Virus record (IMG/VR): IMGVR_UViG_3300005265_000008 | Coordinates: 1 to 48,122 of that record | Strand: one strand, 5' to 3' | Length of the DNA stretch: 48,122 nucleotides | From: a virus | Part shown: positions 41,904 through 47,830 of the stretch, piece after piece | Position numbering within the stretch: position 1 is the stretch's first letter | Layout of the letters: each line of letters begins with the position of its first letter | The notes under the pieces: generated by a model | What the model was told of the DNA's origin: nothing | The model's input: the letters and a program-made list of their open reading frames with translations, nothing else | Database searches by the model: none | Made by a program: the position numbers and the translations under genes

Positions 41904-41975
41904 ATGAAGCTTACGAATCAACATTTATTTAGTAATTTAAACGAACAATATTGTTCTGATGGTACACCTTCATGA
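41904..41975 (+). CDS. 23-residue mini-protein
   Basis: ATG 41904 with AAAAAGGAATTATAT upstream encodes MKLTNQHLFSNLNEQYCSDG plus three residues. It sits alone between a late box and a strong terminator, so it is a complete transcription unit. It may be a real peptide or a decoy leader; no family is recognised. Confidence 0.4.
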   Translation: MKLTNQHLFSNLNEQYCSDGTPS

Positions 41976-42005
41976 TATAATTCCAGGTAATATAATAAAT
42001 ATTTC

Positions 42006-42050
42006 AAAAACCTGGAAAATTAATTTTTTTCAGGTTTTTTTTGTTTTTTT
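42006..42050 (+). terminator. Rho-independent terminator
   Basis: AAAAACCTG (42006-42014) pairs with CAGGTTTTT (42031-42039), followed by a long T tract. A second pairing, CCAGGT at 41983 with ACCTGG at 42010, overlaps it. Confidence 0.85.
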
Positions 42051-42051
42051 C

Positions 42052-42106
42052 TTGACTTTATATTTTCTTTATGTTATTATCTTATTATAAACAATAACAA
42101 ATTGAA
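42052..42106 (+). promoter_or_regulatory. Early promoter-leader cassette 5
   Basis: TTGACT (42052), 17 bp, TATTAT (42075-42080), ATAAACAATAACAAATTGAA (42087-42106), then AAAGGATTTAAG and ATG. Confidence 0.85.
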
Positions 42107-42119
42107 GAAAGGATTTAAG

Positions 42120-42440
42120 ATGCAAACAATAGTTGAAAAAAATGAATTTGATCATATAATTAATGAAAGATATAATTTTAAAGCTGGTTTAAAACTTTCT
42201 AAATCAAAGTTGAAATTATATGAACTTTGTGAAAAAACTGGTTTTAAATTAAGTTTTTGGTATGATAGAACAGAAGCTCCTTTATTTTGGGATAAAGAAA
42301 AAGAATTTATCCCAAAATTTTGTACTTGTGTTAATATTATTCATAAAGATGGAACTTTTTTAATGACTGCTGCTAATGAAACGTTGCAAGAAAATATAGA
42401 TTATTGTATTGAATTTCTCAAAACAAGAGGAGGGATTTAA
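42120..42440 (+). CDS. Unknown early protein
   Basis: A 106-residue protein (MQTIVEKNEFDHIINERYNFKAGLKL...) under early cassette 5; ATG 42120 follows AAAGGATTTAAG. It has KFCTCVNIIHKDGTFLM in a beta-rich middle. No domain recognised. Its end contains the ribosome site AGGAGGGATTTAAG of the next gene. Confidence 0.65.
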   Translation: MQTIVEKNEFDHIINERYNFKAGLKLSKSKLKLYELCEKTGFKLSFWYDRTEAPLFWDKEKEFIPKFCTCVNIIHKDGTFLMTAANETLQENIDYCIEFLKTRGGI

Positions 42441-42441
42441 G

Positions 42442-43044
42442 ATGATATTAGATACGATGGATATTGTTTATATTGCTATAATTCATGAAATGTTACAGGA
42501 TGATGATACTTCTATTGATGATGTCATGAATGTTTTTAAATTTGCAAAAATTGCACATGGTGATCAAAAAAGAAAATATACAAATGAAGCTTATTATAAT
42601 CATCCTGTTGAAGTTGCTTTAATTATGTTAACTAGAGCTGAAACCGTAACTGCAGATATGATTTTTGCGGCAATTTTACATGATACTTTAGAAGATACTG
42701 AAACAACTTATGAAAATCTTGTAGATAATTTTGGAAAAAATGTTGCTAATTTAGTAACTTGGGTTTCGGATATTTCTTCTCCAGAAGATGGAAATAGAAA
42801 ATTTAGAAAACGAATGGATAAAGAATTTATTGCTCAAGCACCACCAGAAGCAAAATCGATTAAATTAGCCGATTTAATTCATAATACATATAGTATTGTA
42901 AAATATGATAAAAATTTTGCTAAAGTGTATATGCGAGAAAAAGAATCTTTGTTGGAAGTTCTTACTGACGGTGATAAAAATTTATTTGCAGATGCTAATC
43001 AAAATGTAATTGATTATTTTTTAGAAAGAATTGAAGGAAAATAA
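42442..43044 (+). CDS. HD-domain hydrolase, SpoT/MESH1-like alarmone hydrolase candidate
   Basis: A 200-residue HD protein: AKIAHGDQKRKYTNEAYYNHPVEVA (H39, H54), AAILHDTLEDTETTYENL (H80, D81) and KSIKLADLIHNT near 145. This HGxQKRxxxxxYxxHP ... LHDxxEDT ... KLxDxxHN order is that of (p)ppGpp 3'-pyrophosphohydrolases (the SpoT HD domain and MESH1). There is no synthetase domain. It is early expressed (cassette 5), so a role in lowering host stringent response or a defence alarmone is a reasonable inference. Substrate needs testing. Confidence 0.78.
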   Translation: MILDTMDIVYIAIIHEMLQDDDTSIDDVMNVFKFAKIAHGDQKRKYTNEAYYNHPVEVALIMLTRAETVTADMIFAAILHDTLEDTETTYENLVDNFGKNVANLVTWVSDISSPEDGNRKFRKRMDKEFIAQAPPEAKSIKLADLIHNTYSIVKYDKNFAKVYMREKESLLEVLTDGDKNLFADANQNVIDYFLERIEGK

Positions 43045-43045
43045 A

Positions 43046-43552
43046 ATGATTAATCAGCGATGTATTGTTCTTAATCAAGATATGTCAATTTTAGGAACGA
43101 CAAATGTTAAAAGAGCTATTTGTTTAATTGTTAGTGGAAAAGCTGAAGTTCTTGCTGAATCAAACAAAAGAATACATCCTTTGATGAAAATTCCTTTAGT
43201 AATTCGATTAATGAAAGCAATTAGAAATTTATGGAAAACTCAAGTTCCTTGGAGTAAACATAACGTTCATATTCGAGATAATTTTACTTGTCAATATTGT
43301 GGAAAAAAAATTAAATCATCAAAAATAACTATTGATCATATTATTCCTGTTTCGTTGGGAGGAAAAAATAGATGGTCAAATACTGTTAGTTCTTGTTTTG
43401 AATGTAATAATAAAAAAGGTGGTAGACTTCCTTCAGTTGCTGGAATGACATTGATTAAAATTCCTAAACAACCAACTATTATGGAATTTATAATGAAAAA
43501 AATTAAAAATGAAGGTTTACATGAAACATTAAAAGATTTAGGTATTTATTGA
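43046..43552 (+). CDS. HNH endonuclease
   Basis: A 168-residue protein with the HNH domain FTCQYCGKKIKSSKITIDHIIPVSLGGKNRWSN ... CFECNNKKGGR (zinc cysteines paired around the His-Asn-His fold). The N-terminal region (RCIVLNQDMSILGTTNVKRAICLIVSGKAEVL) is the common start of bacterial and phage HNH proteins of the 5-methylcytosine-restriction-like class. It may be a free-standing homing endonuclease or a DNA processing enzyme. The start is ATG 43046, directly after the HD gene stop. Confidence 0.85.
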   Translation: MINQRCIVLNQDMSILGTTNVKRAICLIVSGKAEVLAESNKRIHPLMKIPLVIRLMKAIRNLWKTQVPWSKHNVHIRDNFTCQYCGKKIKSSKITIDHIIPVSLGGKNRWSNTVSSCFECNNKKGGRLPSVAGMTLIKIPKQPTIMEFIMKKIKNEGLHETLKDLGIY

Positions 43553-43564
43553 AGGAGATTTAAG

Positions 43565-43936
43565 ATGGATTTTGAATCGTTGTTAGAATCATATATTAAA
43601 ATGAAAAATGTAGTTGATGAACGATTAATTATTTTACAACAAGAACATTCAAATTGTGATAAAAAAATTGTTGATATTGAACATGAAATTGAATTTGGAA
43701 ATTATGATACATTTTCAATGGTAAAAGTATTTAAAGATTTAAAAGAAACTTTAGAAAAACGTAGAATTTTAAAAACTGAAATTTCAAAATTTCAACAATT
43801 AAGAATAATTTTTAAAGAATATAAACAAATTACTAAATCTTGTAAAGGATTCGATAATCGAAAATATAAACCTAGAATTTTAAATTTGGATTTTTCTAAT
43901 CCAAAATCATTATTGAAATCTAGAAAAATTCTTTAG
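43565..43936 (+). CDS. Coiled-coil protein, unknown
   Basis: A 123-residue helical, charged protein with a strong AAGGAGATTTAAG ribosome site. Heptads are visible across residues 15-85. No domain recognised. Confidence 0.6.
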   Translation: MDFESLLESYIKMKNVVDERLIILQQEHSNCDKKIVDIEHEIEFGNYDTFSMVKVFKDLKETLEKRRILKTEISKFQQLRIIFKEYKQITKSCKGFDNRKYKPRILNLDFSNPKSLLKSRKIL

Positions 43937-43958
43937 TTAATGAAATTAGGAGATAAAT

Positions 43959-44144
43959 TTGAAAATAATCCTTAAAATGATGATGATAGTTTTATTTTGT
44001 CAACCAATAACAAAATGGAATGAATATTTTACAAATAAAGATGATTGTGTTAAATTAAGTATTAAGAACATAAAAAAAATAAAAAGAATTTATAACACTA
44101 AAGATAAAATTTATGTTATTGAATTAAAAGAAATTGTAAAATAA
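43959..44144 (+). CDS. Small protein with hydrophobic N-terminus
   Basis: A 61-residue protein starting at TTG 43959 after TTAGGAGATAAA. The first 17 residues (MKIILKMMMIVLFCQPI) look like a signal or lipobox-like start; the rest is Lys-rich. It could be a small exported or membrane-bound protein. It ends just before the first tRNA. Confidence 0.45.
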   Translation: MKIILKMMMIVLFCQPITKWNEYFTNKDDCVKLSIKNIKKIKRIYNTKDKIYVIELKEIVK

Positions 44145-44149
44145 TTAAT

Positions 44150-44225
44150 GACCCGGTAGTTCAATGATTAGAACATAAGGTTTTCAACCTTAAGACCGTG
44201 GGTTTGATTCCCCGTCGGGCCACCA
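44150..44225 (+). tRNA. tRNA-Glu (TTC)
   Basis: Cloverleaf of 76 nt with D-stem GTTC/GAAC and anticodon arm TAAGG-TTTTCAA-CCTTA (anticodon TTC). CCA is encoded. The acceptor has one mismatch (A2-C71) and the T-stem has one or two unpaired positions. Confidence 0.85.
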
Positions 44226-44243
44226 AAAAAAAAGGTATTTAAA

Positions 44244-44417
44244 ATGAAAATATTTTTCTTTGATAAAGAAACTAAAGAAAAAGCTACATTAAGTAAAAGA
44301 GGAAAATTATTTTTAATTGATGATGATGCTTTAGTTGTTGAATATGTAGAACAAGGTTATGATAATGTTAAAACATTAATTTATAGACCTGATTTAGCTT
44401 TTAGAATAATTGTTTAG
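44244..44417 (+). CDS. Small unknown protein between tRNAs
   Basis: A 57-residue protein (MKIFFFDKETKEKATLSKRG...) with AAAGGTATTTAAA before its ATG. Its stop TAG is inside the first two bases of the next tRNA, so processing of that tRNA would cut the mRNA at its end. Confidence 0.55.
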   Translation: MKIFFFDKETKEKATLSKRGKLFLIDDDALVVEYVEQGYDNVKTLIYRPDLAFRIIV

Positions 44418-44489
44418 GGGTGTGGTCCAATGATAGGGCAATGGACTTTGACTCCATTGACGGAGGTTTGATTCCTCCCATCCCTTCCA
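44416..44489 (+). tRNA. tRNA-Gln (TTG)
   Basis: 74 nt, acceptor AGGGGTG/CATCCCT, anticodon arm ATGGA-CTTTGAC-TCCAT, T-arm GGAGG/CCTCC, CCA encoded. The discriminator base is U. Confidence 0.92.
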
Positions 44490-44521
44490 TAAAAGTATTA
44501 AGTTGTGTAAAGGAAATAAGA

Positions 44522-44764
44522 ATGGAAGATTATTGTATTGAAAATGATTTACCAAGACAAAAGGAAATTGATTTACGTAAAGCTTCTCAGGCCGTTTTTC
44601 TTGCGGCTCCAGAAGCAGTAACTTTAGATTTATCCAAAAAATTAAATGATGCTGTAGATACGATCGAAGAATTACAAGATTTAGTTATTTGGATGACTGG
44701 TTGTGGTTATGATTTTTATCAACATGAATATTTTCAAAAGCAAATAGATAAATTATTAAAATAG
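44522..44764 (+). CDS. Small unknown protein between tRNAs
   Basis: An 80-residue protein starting MEDYCIENDLPRQKEIDLRK after AAAGGAAATAAGA. The middle (KKLNDAVDTIEELQDLVIWM) is a likely helix. Frame continues upstream through the tRNA but that part is not coding. Unknown. Confidence 0.6.
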   Translation: MEDYCIENDLPRQKEIDLRKASQAVFLAAPEAVTLDLSKKLNDAVDTIEELQDLVIWMTGCGYDFYQHEYFQKQIDKLLK

Positions 44765-44775
44765 AATAATAATTC

Positions 44776-44864
44776 GGAAGGTACCGCTAAATGGTTGGCA
44801 ACAAGGTTTGAACCCTTGGGCGACGTTAATAGCGTCGGGCGTTCGATTCGTCTACCTTCCTCCA
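44776..44864 (+). tRNA. tRNA-Ser (TGA)
   Basis: 89 nt, acceptor GGAAGGT/ACCTTCC, anticodon arm CAAGG-TTTGAAC-CCTTG, long variable arm (GACG/CGTC), CCA encoded, discriminator U. Confidence 0.92.
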
Positions 44865-44874
44865 AATTAAAAAT

Positions 44875-44946
44875 GGGCCGTAGGTCATGGTGACCAAAAA
44901 GATTCCAAATCTTTAGGAGAAGGTTCGATTCCTTTGCGGCTTGCCA
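44875..44946 (+). tRNA. tRNA-Trp (CCA)
   Basis: 72 nt, acceptor GGGCCGT/GCGGCTT with several G-T pairs, anticodon arm AAAGA-TTCCAAA-TCTTT, T-arm GAAGG/CCTTT, CCA encoded. Short D-loop. Confidence 0.85.
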
Positions 44947-44958
44947 AAAATTATTTTC

Positions 44959-45013
44959 TTGACTTTATCTTTTCTTTATGTTATTATGTGTTTATAAACA
45001 ATAACAAATTAAA
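44959..45013 (+). promoter_or_regulatory. Early promoter-leader cassette 6
   Basis: TTGACT (44959), 17 bp, TATTAT (44982-44987), leader ATAAACAATAACAAATTAAA (44994-45013, one change), then GATGGAGGTAGAA and ATG. It could also transcribe the tRNAs that follow. Confidence 0.85.
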
Positions 45014-45026
45014 GATGGAGGTAGAA

Positions 45027-45212
45027 ATGAAATTTAAAAGAAATGAATGTGTTAAAATTCTTCCTTTCAAAAATGATACATATAATTGTGAAGGTAGAAT
45101 TAATCAGATTGATATAACCAATAAACGATATCATGTAACAAATATGAATATGCCATTTATGGGAACAATATCTGATTGGTTTGAAGAAAAAGAATTAGCT
45201 AAAAATTGTTAA
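45027..45212 (+). CDS. Small early protein, unknown
   Basis: A 61-residue protein (MKFKRNECVKILPFKNDTYN...) after early cassette 6. The pattern VKILPF ... GRINQIDITNKRYHV resembles a small SH3-like beta-barrel. Unknown. Confidence 0.6.
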   Translation: MKFKRNECVKILPFKNDTYNCEGRINQIDITNKRYHVTNMNMPFMGTISDWFEEKELAKNC

Positions 45213-45225
45213 TAAAATAATTTAT

Positions 45226-45312
45226 GCCCTGTTCGCATAGAGGTCGATTGCACTGGTTTTGTAATCCAGTACCTTAACGGTCACGTTCGTTCGAATCGAA
45301 CACAGGGCTCCA
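45226..45312 (+). tRNA. tRNA-Thr (TGT) with long variable arm; Tyr (GTA) possible
   Basis: 87 nt, acceptor GCCCTGT/ACAGGGC, T-arm GTTCG/CGAAC, CCA encoded. Counting from both sides gives the loop TTTGTAA and anticodon TGT, with a T-T mismatch closing the loop. The 15-base variable region is long for Thr, so a shifted reading as Tyr (GTA) cannot be excluded, although a clear Tyr tRNA lies at 47057. Confidence 0.8.
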
Positions 45313-45322
45313 AAAAATAAGT

Positions 45323-45399
45323 GGGAATGTGACCTAATTGGCATAGGTACTTGCCTTAGAAGCAAGAATTTGAAGGTTCGAATCCTTCCATTCCTACCA
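45323..45399 (+). tRNA. tRNA-Leu (TAG), short variable arm
   Basis: 77 nt, acceptor GGGAATG/CATTCCT, D-stem ACCT/AGGT, anticodon arm CTTGC-CTTAGAA-GCAAG (TAG), T-arm GAAGG/CCTTC, CCA encoded. Bacterial tRNA-Leu normally has a long variable arm; this one has only five bases. Confidence 0.85.
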
Positions 45400-45409
45400 A
45401 ATATTATAT

Positions 45410-45485
45410 GTTGACGGTATCTTAATGGTAAAGCACTAGACTGTGAATCTAGCATATGAGGGTTCAAATCCCTTCCGTCACCCCA
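45410..45485 (+). tRNA. tRNA-His (GTG)
   Basis: 76 nt with the extra 5' G pairing to C73, typical of tRNA-His. Anticodon arm CTAGA-CTGTGAA-TCTAG; CCA encoded. One acceptor mismatch (U1-C72). Confidence 0.9.
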
Positions 45486-45487
45486 AT

Positions 45488-45561
45488 GGTCCTATATTTC
45501 AATGGTAGAATATAGTCCTGTCACGGCTAAGACCCGAGATCGATACTCGGTAGGACCGCCA
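45488..45561 (+). tRNA. tRNA-Asp (GTC)
   Basis: 74 nt, acceptor GGTCCTA/TAGGACC, anticodon arm TAGTC-CTGTCAC-GGCTA, T-arm CCGAG/CTCGG, CCA encoded, discriminator G as expected for Asp. Confidence 0.92.
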
Positions 45562-45570
45562 AAATAAAAA

Positions 45571-45645
45571 GGATTCTTAGCTCAGAGGTAGAGCGTTGGC
45601 TTGAAGAGCCGAGCGTGAGTGGTTCGATTCCACTAGAATCCACCA
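45571..45645 (+). tRNA. tRNA-Phe (GAA)
   Basis: 75 nt, acceptor GGATTCT/AGAATCC, D-stem GCTC/GAGC, anticodon arm TTGGC-TTGAAGA-GCCGA, T-arm GTGG/CCAC, CCA encoded. Confidence 0.93.
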
Positions 45646-45648
45646 AAT

Positions 45649-45735
45649 GGAAGGTTGTCCGAATTGGTAAGGAGCTCGATTGCTAATCGAGTAGATGTAA
45701 AAGTCTTAAGAGTTCAAATCTCTTACCTTCCTCCA
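45649..45735 (+). tRNA. tRNA-Ser (GCT)
   Basis: 87 nt, acceptor GGAAGGT/ACCTTCC, anticodon arm CTCGA-TTGCTAA-TCGAG, long variable arm, CCA encoded, discriminator U. The acceptor is identical to that of tRNA-Ser(TGA). Confidence 0.93.
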
Positions 45736-45754
45736 AATATAAATAGGAAAAATA

Positions 45755-46006
45755 ATGAAAATAAATGAACGTGTTCCTATATTATTAAGTAAAAATGCAA
45801 TAGCTTTAATACAGATTTTTACAAAATTTGATAATTTAGAAGATTCATGGATTATTGATATTTCTAATTATTATGAAAATAATAAAAATATCTATAAAAA
45901 AGCCGCAAAACAATTTGTTAGTCAATTAGAAGGACAATGGTGTATAGAATTTATGGAAGAATTACAAAAAGAAATAAATATTTGTCTTGAAAAAATAGGA
46001 AATTAA
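45755..46006 (+). CDS. Small unknown protein overlapping a tRNA
   Basis: An 83-residue helical protein (MKINERVPILLSKNAIALIQIF...) with ATAGGAAAAATA before its ATG. The last three codons, including the stop, are the first bases of tRNA-Val, so tRNA processing would remove its stop codon. Confidence 0.55.
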   Translation: MKINERVPILLSKNAIALIQIFTKFDNLEDSWIIDISNYYENNKNIYKKAAKQFVSQLEGQWCIEFMEELQKEINICLEKIGN

Positions 46007-46071
46007 CTCAGTGGTAGAGTGCCTGTCCTACAAACAGGAAGTCATCAGTTCGAATCTGTTATTTCCTACCA
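45997..46071 (+). tRNA. tRNA-Val (TAC) with C33
   Basis: 75 nt, acceptor AGGAAAT/ATTTCCT, D-stem ACTC/GAGT, anticodon arm CCTGT-CCTACAA-ACAGG, CCA encoded. Position 33 is C rather than the nearly invariant U. Overlaps the end of the upstream ORF. Confidence 0.88.
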
Positions 46072-46072
46072 A

Positions 46073-46143
46073 GCGGGTGTCGTATAATGGTATTACCTCA
46101 GTCTTCCAAACTGATGATAGGAGTTCGATCCTCCTCATCCGCT
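46073..46143 (+). tRNA. tRNA-Gly (TCC), CCA not encoded
   Basis: Acceptor GCGGGTG/CATCCGC, anticodon arm TCAGT-CTTCCAA-ACTGA, T-arm AGGAG/CTCCT. The 3' end continues CTC, so CCA must be added after transcription. It begins two bases after tRNA-Val. Confidence 0.9.
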
Positions 46144-46153
46144 CTCTTAGTTC

Positions 46154-46161
46154 GATAAATA
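46154..46161 (+). promoter_or_regulatory. Late promoter box GATAAATA, upstream copy
   Basis: GATAAATA about 70 bases before the HNH gene, after tRNA-Gly. A second box lies at 46196. Confidence 0.45.
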
Positions 46162-46195
46162 CTTATAAAACTGTAAACTGTAAACTTTGTGCTTT

Positions 46196-46203
46196 GATAA
46201 ATA
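46196..46203 (+). promoter_or_regulatory. Late promoter box overlapping the HNH leader hairpin
   Basis: GATAAATA whose last three bases are the first three bases of the hairpin that hides the ribosome site of the HNH gene. A transcript starting here would lack most of the 5' arm. Confidence 0.65.
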
Positions 46204-46226
46204 ATAGTAAGGAGACTTACTATTAT
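46201..46226 (+). promoter_or_regulatory. Hairpin sequestering the HNH ribosome binding site
   Basis: ATAATAGTAAG, loop GAGA, CTTACTATTAT: 11 perfect base pairs with a GNRA-type loop. AAGGAG spans the arm and loop (46209-46214), and the first two bases of the ATG are in the 3' arm. Confidence 0.9.
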
Positions 46227-47046
46227 GAATTATAAACACATATACAAACAAATTATTGAAAATAGACAACAAAATTTAATTGAATCTGGTTATACTGAAA
46301 ATCATCATATAAAACCTAAATCATTAGGTGGTACTAATGACAAAAATAATTTAGTAAAACTGACTGCTAGAGAACATTTTATATGTCATTATTTACTTGC
46401 TAAGATGTATAAAAAAGAATCATTTGAATGGTATAAAATGAATAATGCTTTTATGATAATGAAGTGTTCTAGTTTAAATCAATTTAGATATTTTAATTCA
46501 AGATTATATGAATCATTAAAGATTAATTTTAGTTCTGTAATAAGTAAAAATCAATTTGGTAAAAATAATTCTAATTACGGAACAATATGGATATGTAATT
46601 TAGAATTAAAAGAAAATAAAAAAATTAATAAAATTGATGATATTCCAGATGGTTGGATCAAAGGAAGAAATAAATGGAATGAAATTGAAAGAAAACAATT
46701 ACAAATTGAACAAAAAAACGAAAAAAAGAAAAAATTAAAAATTGAAAGACAGCAAAGACAAATTGAACAAAAAAAAGAAAAAAGGAAAAAATTAAAAATT
46801 AAAAAAGAAATGAAGGAAAAACAAAAATTAAGAAAAGAAGAAAAACAAAAATTAAGAAAAGAAGAAAAACAAAAATTATTTAAGGAATCTATATTTTTAT
46901 CATTTGAAAAATTTAAAAATGGAAATTATACTTCAATGTCAGATTTTGCTAGAAAAGAAAATATAAATAAAATGACTTTATCTAAAAGATGGATTAAATA
47001 TATTGAAGAATATAAAACAATACATGGAACAAAATTTGTAATATAA
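46225..47046 (+). CDS. HNH homing endonuclease with Lys/Glu repeat region
   Basis: A 273-residue free-standing homing endonuclease in the tRNA cluster. The HNH core is near the start: GYTENHHIKPKSLGGTNDKNNLVKLTAREHFICHYLL (residues about 23-60). A long, highly charged helical linker with repeated KQKLRKEEK units follows (150-215), then a C-terminal helix-turn-helix-like region (YTSMSDFARKENINKMTLSKRW). Its translation is probably blocked by the leader hairpin except on late transcripts. Confidence 0.9.
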   Translation: MNYKHIYKQIIENRQQNLIESGYTENHHIKPKSLGGTNDKNNLVKLTAREHFICHYLLAKMYKKESFEWYKMNNAFMIMKCSSLNQFRYFNSRLYESLKINFSSVISKNQFGKNNSNYGTIWICNLELKENKKINKIDDIPDGWIKGRNKWNEIERKQLQIEQKNEKKKKLKIERQQRQIEQKKEKRKKLKIKKEMKEKQKLRKEEKQKLRKEEKQKLFKESIFLSFEKFKNGNYTSMSDFARKENINKMTLSKRWIKYIEEYKTIHGTKFVI

Positions 47047-47056
47047 ATTATTTTAG

Positions 47057-47146
47057 GGGGAGTATCAATAAGGTTGGATGGTCCAACGATTGACTGTAAA
47101 TCAATTCCTGTATAGGCATATGGTTCGATTCCATTGCTCCCCACCA
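47057..47146 (+). tRNA. tRNA-Tyr (GTA)
   Basis: 90 nt, acceptor GGGGAGT/GCTCCCC, anticodon arm ATTGA-CTGTAAA-TCAAT, long variable arm, T-arm ATGG/CCAT, CCA encoded. The D-region is longer than normal and contains the perfect hairpin GTTGGA-TGG-TCCAAC, which suggests an unusual fold there. Confidence 0.85.
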
Positions 47147-47150
47147 AATA

Positions 47151-47282
47151 ATTTAAGGATAATTACAGCAAACAAAACTAGCTCTTGTAAAGCAGTGGTT
47201 GTAGGTTCGAGTCCTACTTTTACTTTGAAAAAGGTAAAATAGCTCAACTGGTAGAGCACTTAAAATATTATCCTGTTAAAAT
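47151..47282 (+). ncRNA. Y-RNA-like element 1 with permuted tRNA-like module
   Basis: A closing helix AGGATAAT (47156-47163) pairs with ATTATCCT (47267-47274), then a G and a second stretch TTTA/TAAA. Inside the helix come TACAGCAAACAAAA, an anticodon-like arm GCT-CTTGTAA-AGC, a T-arm GTAGG-TTCGAGT-CCTAC, an acceptor-like stem TTTTAC (47218-47223) with GTAAAA (47234-47239), and a D-arm GCTC-AACTGGTA-GAGC. The tRNA parts are thus circularly permuted, like the tRNA-like module of bacterial YrlA Y RNAs. Confidence 0.65.
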
Positions 47283-47286
47283 AATT

Positions 47287-47315
47287 TTTACAATTGATTT
47301 TTAATTTGTTATAAT
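47287..47315 (+). promoter_or_regulatory. Promoter
   Basis: TTTACA, 17 bp, TATAAT directly after RNA element 1 and before the gene at 47347. Confidence 0.7.
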
Positions 47316-47346
47316 TTGTTATATTAAATTTAAGATGGAGAAAAAA

Positions 47347-47598
47347 ATGATAACACTTCCTAAAAATTTGACGGCCACAAAATATAATGGTTATTTTTGG
47401 GATGTAAAAGAATGCGTTTTATATTCTATTAAAAGTGAAGGCATATTAAAAAAATTAAAACGTTATAAAAGAAATATGTGGATGCCTCATTTTTCGTGGT
47501 ATTATGTAATTTCTGTAAAAGGAAAAAGACAATATTTTTCTAATGTTTATTTAGAAAAATTAAAAATTAAAAATTTAGAGATTGAAAAAGAAAAATAA
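47347..47598 (+). CDS. Small conserved phage protein, unknown
   Basis: An 83-residue protein: MITLPKNLTATKYNGYFWDVKECVLYSIKSEG, then YYVISVKGKRQYFS and a leucine-rich end. I recognise the GYFWD ... LYSIK ... YYVxxxGxRxYxS pattern from uncharacterised T4-type phage proteins; it looks like a small DNA-binding domain of the type found beside homing endonucleases. ATG 47347 follows GATGGAGAAAAA; ATG 47335 lies upstream of that site. Confidence 0.65.
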   Translation: MITLPKNLTATKYNGYFWDVKECVLYSIKSEGILKKLKRYKRNMWMPHFSWYYVISVKGKRQYFSNVYLEKLKIKNLEIEKEK

Positions 47599-47600
47599 TT

Positions 47601-47629
47601 TTTACAATTGATTTTTAATTTGTTATAAT
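47601..47629 (+). promoter_or_regulatory. Promoter of the RNA array and TROVE gene
   Basis: TTTACA, 17 bp, TATAAT; the spacer is identical to that of the promoter at 47287, so both were copied from one source. Confidence 0.7.
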
Positions 47630-47680
47630 ATATTTTTATTTAATAAAACATTTTTAATTTCATTTAAAAAGGAGATAAAA

Positions 47681-47729
47681 ATGAAGTAAAGTAAATGAGT
47701 AAACTAATTTATTTAAGAATAAAGTAAAA
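47681..47729 (+). other. Strong ribosome site before a two-codon ORF
   Basis: AAAGGAGATAAAA is followed by ATG AAG TAA at 47681-47689, then an overlapping ten-codon ORF at 47696. Such minigenes can trap ribosomes or mark a decayed gene. Repeats of AAGTAAAATAAGC follow at 47723-47751. Confidence 0.4.
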
Positions 47730-47760
47730 TAAGCAAGTAAAATAAGCAAGTACAGTGATT

Positions 47761-47830
47761 TATTTAAGAATGATTACAGCAAACAAAATTCTACTGTTAA
47801 TAGAAACTATATTATTCTGTAAAAAATTTT
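47761..47830 (+). ncRNA. Y-RNA-like element 2
   Basis: AGAATGAT (47768-47775) pairs with ATTATTCT (47812-47819, one G-T), then bulged G and TTTA/TAAA. Inside is TACAGCAAACAAAA, the same as element 1, and a hairpin TTCTA-CTGTTAA-TAGAA with a seven-base loop. No tRNA-like module. Confidence 0.55.

Noticed and set aside
44420-44521. Longer N-terminus for the small gene at 44522
   Set aside because: The upstream part is tRNA-Gln sequence; ATG 44522 has its own ribosome site.
47181-47260. Two ordinary but truncated tRNA genes (3' half then 5' half)
   Set aside because: The halves pair with each other in the acceptor region and are enclosed by a helix shared with three neighbouring elements, so one folded permuted unit explains them better. 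A true permuted tRNA-Thr remains possible.
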